Assembly (NCBI RefSeq): GCF_051020955.1
Contig: NC_135020.1
Span: 292,501 to 356,500, forward strand
DNA length: 64,000 nucleotides
From: Megalopta genalis
Lineage: Eukaryota > Arthropoda > Insecta > Hymenoptera > Halictidae
Direction: 5' to 3'
Shown here: positions 59,990-64,000 of the stretch, piece by piece
Layout: every line of letters starts with the position of its first letter
Position numbering within the stretch: the stretch's first letter is position 1
Notes under the pieces: model-generated
Database searches by the model: none
Told to the model about the DNA's origin: nothing
Seen by the model: only the letters and a program-made list of their open reading frames with translations
Program-made: the position numbers and the translations under genes

Positions 59990-61170
59990 CTTGTTGTTGT
60001 TCTCGTTGTTCCCGTTGTTCTCGTTGTTCTCGTTGTTCTTGTTGTTCTTTTTGCTCTTGTTGTTCTTGTTGTCCTTGTTGTTGTTGTTGCTGTTGTTGTT
60101 CTTGTTGTTCATGTTGTTGTTGTTCTGGTTGATGTTGTTGTTCTTGTTCTTGTTTTTTTGTTGTTCTTGTTGTTCTTGTTGTTCTTGTTGTCCTTGTTGT
60201 TGTTGTTGCTGTTGTTGTTCTTGTTGTTCATGTTGTTGTTGTTCTGGTTGATGTTGTTATTCTTGTTCTTGTTTTTCTTGTTGTTCTCGTTGTTCTCGTT
60301 GTTCTTGTTGTTCTTTTTGCTCTTGTTGTTCTTGTTGTCCTTGTTGTTGTTGTTGCTGTTGTTGTTCTTGTTGTTCATGTTGTTGTTGTTCTGGTTGATG
60401 TTGTTGTTCTTGTTCTTGTTGTTCTTGTTGTTCTTGTTGTTCTTGTTGTTCTTGTTGTTCTTGTTGTTGTTGTTGTTGTTGTTGTTCTAGTTGTTCTTGT
60501 TGTAGTTGTTCTGGTTGTTCTTGTTGTTCTTGTTGTTCCGGTTGTTCTTGTTGTTCTTGTTGTTCCGGTTGTTCTTGTTGTTCTTGTTCTTGTTGTTCTT
60601 GTTGTTCTTGCTGTTCATGTTGTCTTGTTGTCCTTGTTGTTGTAGTTGTTCTTGTTGCTCTTGTTGTTCTTGCTGTTCTGGTTGTTCTTGCTGTTCTGGT
60701 GGTTCATGCTGTTCTGGTTGTTCTTGTTGTTCTCGTTGTTCTCGTTGTTCTCGTTGTACTCGTTGTTCTCGTTGTTCTTGTTGTTCTTGTTGTTCTTGTT
60801 GTTCTTGTTGTTGTTGTTGTTGTTGTTCTTGTTGTTCTTGTTGTTCTTCTTGTTGTTCTTGTTGTTCTTGTTGTTCCGGTTGTTCTTGTTGTTCTTTTTG
60901 TTCCGGTTGTTCTTGTTGTTCTTGTTGTTCTTGTTGTTATTGTTGCTCTTGTTGCTCTTGTTGCTGTTGTTGTTCTTGTTGTTCTGGTTGTTGATGTTCT
61001 TGTTGTTCATGTTGTTGTTGTTCTTTTTGTTCTTGTTGTTGTTGTTGTTGTTGTTCTGGTTGTTGATGTTCTTGTTGTTCATGTTGTTGTTGTTCTTGAT
61101 GTTCTTGTTGTTCTTGTTGTTCTTTTTGTTCTTGGTGTTCTTGGTGTTCTTGTTGTTCTTGTTGTTCTAG

Positions 61171-61202
<32 letters not shown>

Positions 61203-61241
61203 CTTGTTGTTCTTGTTGTTCTTGTTGTTCTTGTTGTTCTT

Positions 61242-61272
<31 letters not shown>

Positions 61273-61793
61273 TTCTTGTTGTTCTTGTTGTTCTTGTTGT
61301 TCTTGTTGTTCTTGTTGTTCTTGTTGTTCTTGTTGTTCTTGTTGTTCTTGTTTTTCTTGTTGTTCATGTTGCTGTTGTTCTTGTTGATCTTGTTGTAGTT
61401 GTTCTTGTTGTTCTTGTTGATCTTGTTGTTGTTCTTGTTGTTCTTGTTGTTCTTGTTGTTCTTGTTGTTCTTGTTGTTCTTGTTGTTCTTATTGTTCTTG
61501 TTGTTCTTGTTGTTCTTGTTGCTCTCGTCGTTGTTGCTCCCGTTGTTCTGGTTCTTGTTGTTCTTGTTGTTGTGTTCCCGTTGTTCTTGTTCTTGTTGTT
61601 GTTGTTCTTGTTGTCGTTGTTGTTGTTGTTGTTGTTGTTCTTGTTGTTCTTGTTGTTCTTGTTGTTCTTGTTGTTCTGGTTGTTCTGGTTGTTCTGGTTG
61701 TTCTTGTTGTTCTTGTTGTTCTTGTTGTTCTTGTCGTTCTTGTTGTTTTTGCTGTTCATGTTGTTCTTGTTGTTCTTCTTGTTGATGTTCTAG
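59298..61793. repeat. B-unit 24 with Q-module
   Basis: Shares ttgtggtccttg and the T7 break (near 60152) with 28100 and 35712, but its Q-module has two intact ttccggttg as at 19649 and 52191. A private ttcttattgttc lies near 59890. The third copy of its triplicated segment ends without the usual tttttc. Confidence 0.8.
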
Positions 61794-61912
61794 TTGTCCT
61801 TGTTGTTGTTGTCCTTGTTGTTCTTGTTGTTGTTGTCCTTGTTGTTCTTGTTGTGCTTGTTGTTCTTGTTGATCTTGTTGTTCTTGTTGCTCTTGTTGCT
61901 CTTGTTGCTCTT

Positions 61913-61961
<49 letters not shown>

Positions 61962-62677
61962 TTGTTCTCGTTGTTCTTGTTTTTGTTGTTCTTGTTGTTG
62001 TTGTTCTTGGCGTTGTGGTTCTTGTTGTTCCTGTTGTTGTTGTTGTTCTTGTTGTTCTTGTTGTTGTTGTTCATGTGGTTCTTGTTGTTGTTGCTCTTGC
62101 TGTTCTTGTTCTTGTTGTCCTTGTTGTTCTTTCTGTTCTTGTTGTTCTTGTTGATGTTGTTGTTCTTGCTGTTCTTGTTGTTATTGTTGTTCTTGTTGTT
62201 CTTGTTGTTCTTGTTGTTCGTGTTGTTCTTGTTGTTATTGTTGCTCTTGTTGCTCTTGTTGCTGTTGTTGTTCTTGTTGTTCTGGTTGTTGATGTTCATG
62301 TTGTTCATGTTGTTGTTGTTCTTTTTGTTGTTGTTGTTGTTGTTGTTGTTGTTCTGGTTGTCGATGCTCTTGTTGTTCATGTTGTTGTTGTTCTTGATGT
62401 TCTTGTTGTTCTTGTTGTTCTTTTTGTTCTTGGTGTTCTTGGTGGTCTTGTTGTTCTTGTTGTTCTAGTTGTTGTTGTTGTTGTTGTTGTTGTTGTTCTT
62501 GTTGTTGTTCTCGTTGTTCCCGTTGTTCTCGCTGTTCTCGTTGTTCTTGTTGTTCTTTTTGCTCTTGTTGTTCTTGTTGTCCTTGTTGTTGTTGTTGCTG
62601 TTGTTGTTCTTGTTGTTCATGTTGTTGTTGTTCTGGTTGATGTTGTTGTTCTTGTTCTTGTTTTTCTTGTTGTTCTT

Positions 62678-62708
<31 letters not shown>

Positions 62709-63391
62709 CTCTTGTTGTTGTTCTTGTTGTTCTTGTTGTTGTTGTTCATGCGGTTCTTGTTGTTGTTGCTCTTGCTGTTCTTGTTCTTGTTGTCCTTGTT
62801 GTTCTTTCTGTTCTTGTTGTTCTTGTTGTTGTTGTTGTTCTTGCTGTTCTTGTTGTAGATGTTGTTTTTGTTGATCTTGTTGTTCTTGTTGTTGTTCTTG
62901 TTGTTGTTCTTGTTGTTGTTGTTGTTGTTCTTGCTGTTCTTGTTGTAGTTGTTGTTGCTGTCCTTGTTATTGTTGTAGTTCTTGTTGTTCTTGTTGTTCT
63001 TGTTGTTCTTGTTGTTCTTGTTGTTCTTGTTGTTCTTGTTGTTCTTGTTGTTCTTGTTGTTCTTGTTGTTCTTGTTATTCTTGTTGTTGTTGTTGTTGTT
63101 GTTGTTGTTCTTGTTGTTCTTGTTGTTCTTGTTGTTCTTGTTGTTCTTGTTGTTCTTCTTGCTGTTCTGGTTGTTCTTGTTGTTCTCGTTGTTCTCGTTG
63201 TTCTCGTTGTTCTCGTTGTTCTCGTTGTTCTCGTTGTTCTTGTTGTTCTTGTTGTTCTTGTTGTTCTTGTTGTTCTTGTTGTTCTTGATGTTCTTGTTGT
63301 TCTTGTTGTTCTTGTTGTTATTGTTGCTCTTGTTGCTCTTGTTGCTGTTGTTGTTCTTGTTGTTCTGGTTGTTTATGTTCTTGTTGTTCAT
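60250..63391. repeat. 3.1 kb duplicated segment, copy 2
   Basis: Matches 51949-55080 in block order. Visible differences include three rather than two ttctggttg after block A (near 61676), ttggtggtcttg near 62443, and ttgtttatg replacing ttgttgatg near 63371. Confidence 0.8.
63185..63237. repeat. ttctcgttg minisatellite, 6 copies
   Basis: Same copy number as its paralogue at 54873. It is followed about 290 bases later by a second, larger cluster that 54873 lacks. Confidence 0.8.
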
Positions 63392-63472
63392 GTTGTTGTT
63401 GTTGATCTTGTTGTTCTTGTTGTTCTTGTTGTTCTCGTTGTTCTTCTTGCTGTTCTGGTTGTTCTTGTTGTT

Positions 63473-63534
63473 CTCGTTGTTCTCGTTGTTCTCGTTGTTC
63501 TCGTTGTTCTCGTTGTTCTCGTTGTTCTCGTTGT
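63473..63534. repeat. ttctcgttg minisatellite, 7 copies
   Basis: The largest cluster of this type in the window, preceded by the same ttcttcttgctgttctgg flank. Confidence 0.8.
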
Positions 63535-64000
63535 TCTTGTTGTTCTTGTTGTTCTTGTTGTTCTTGTTGTTCTTGTTGTTCTTGTTGTTCTTGTTGTTCT
63601 TGTTGTTCTTGTTGTTCTTGTTGTTCTTGTTGTTCCTGTAGTTCTTGTTGTTGTTGTTGTTGTTCTTGTTGTTGTTGTTGTTGTTCTAGTTGTTCTTGTT
63701 GTAGTTGTTCTGGTTGTTCTTGTTGTTCTTGTAGTTCCGGTTGTTCTTGTTGTTCTTGTTGTTCTTGTTGTTCCGGTTGTTCTTGTTGTTCTTGTTCTTG
63801 TTGTTCTTGTGGTTCTTGCTGTTCATGTTGTCTTGTTGTCCTTGTTGTTGTAGTTGTTCTTGTTGCTCTTGTTGTTCTTGCTGTTCTGGTTGTTCTTGCT
63901 GTTCTGGTGGTTCATGCTGTTCTGGTTGTTCTTGTTGTTCTCGTTGTTCTCGTTGTTCTCGTTGTACTCGTTGTTCTCGTTGTTCTTGTTGTTCTTGTTG

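Larger units (their letters stand above)
1..64000. repeat. Giant satellite-like array built on the 9-mer ttgttgttc
   Basis: Every stretch of the window parses into ttg and ttc triplets, most often in the order ttgttgttc, with isolated substitutions. No unique sequence, inverted segment or inserted element interrupts it, and both ends lie inside the array. Three levels are visible: the 3/9-mer, blocks of roughly 50-250 bases with diagnostic variants, and higher-order units of 0.7-5 kb that are themselves duplicated in segments up to 7.6 kb. The plus strand is almost free of A. Satellite DNA is the best description; the host taxon cannot be told from this window. Confidence 0.95.
61794..64000. 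repeat. B-unit 25, cut by window end
   Basis: Matches 53485-55080 until about 63391, then enters two large ttctcgttg clusters (63185 and 63473). It ends in ttgtagttccgg, ttgtggttc and a P-module near 63903 that resembles P-unit 2 near 10080-10330. The unit continues past the window. Confidence 0.8.

Noticed and set aside
1..64000. CRISPR array
   Set aside because: No constant repeat with unique spacers: the spacing elements are themselves the same 9-mer, and no cas-like gene is present.
1..64000. Telomeric repeat or G-quadruplex array
   Set aside because: The unit lacks runs of three or more G, and 9-base ttgttgttc does not match the known telomere motifs I can recall.
1..64000. tRNA, rRNA or structured ncRNA genes
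   Set aside because: No self-complementary stems are possible on any scale, because each strand nearly lacks one base; no conserved RNA motif was seen.
1..64000. Indel lengths of mostly 3 and 9 bases as evidence of a conserved reading frame
   Set aside because: Slippage in a 3/9-base repeat gives the same distribution without any selection on protein.

Overview
The window is one uninterrupted low-complexity tandem array with no unique-sequence gene, RNA gene, transposon or CRISPR array that I can recognise. All 64,000 bases derive from a 9-base unit, ttgttgttc (minus strand gaacaacaa). Point variants (ttgttgctc, ttctcgttg, ttctggttg, ttgtagttg, ttgatcttg, ttcatgttg) and indels of 3 or 9 bases are organised into blocks that recur in mosaic order. 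The orientation never reverses. The plus strand is T/G-rich with some C and only isolated A. The array runs off both ends.

An array this long and hierarchical is typical of eukaryotic satellite or heterochromatic DNA. Nothing in the window identifies the taxon, so 'eukaryote, satellite-like' is an inference.

Layout: (1) 1-7850 holds related R-units, complete or internally deleted, with a divergent connector at 2161-3466. (2) 7850-12262 holds three tandem P-units of about 1.3-1.6 kb. (3) 12263-14999 holds a nearly pure 9-mer tract and two T-units. (4) 15000-64000 is a mosaic of about 25 B-headed units, each opening with ctagttgtccttg, of about 0.7-5 kb, interleaved with P-modules, block A and a K-region (44.5-47.1 kb and 56.3-58.3 kb). 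Large recent duplications are visible: a 7.6 kb tandem duplication (about 22.6-30.2 kb and 30.2-37.8 kb), about 3.1 kb repeated 8.31 kb apart, about 3.05 kb repeated 7.19 kb apart, and about 1.85 kb repeated 11.48 kb apart.

Coding potential: every frame shows long open stretches, but these follow from composition. The plus frame GTT-GTT-CTT is three substitutions from any stop codon and so stays open for kilobases. The only reading resembling a known protein class is the minus-strand Glu-Gln-Gln frame. It is cut by repeated TAA codons and by about 53 single-base register breaks, which come from about eight original indels copied with the repeats. I therefore annotate no CDS. The interest lies in the repeat hierarchy, the traceable amplification history and the strand asymmetry.
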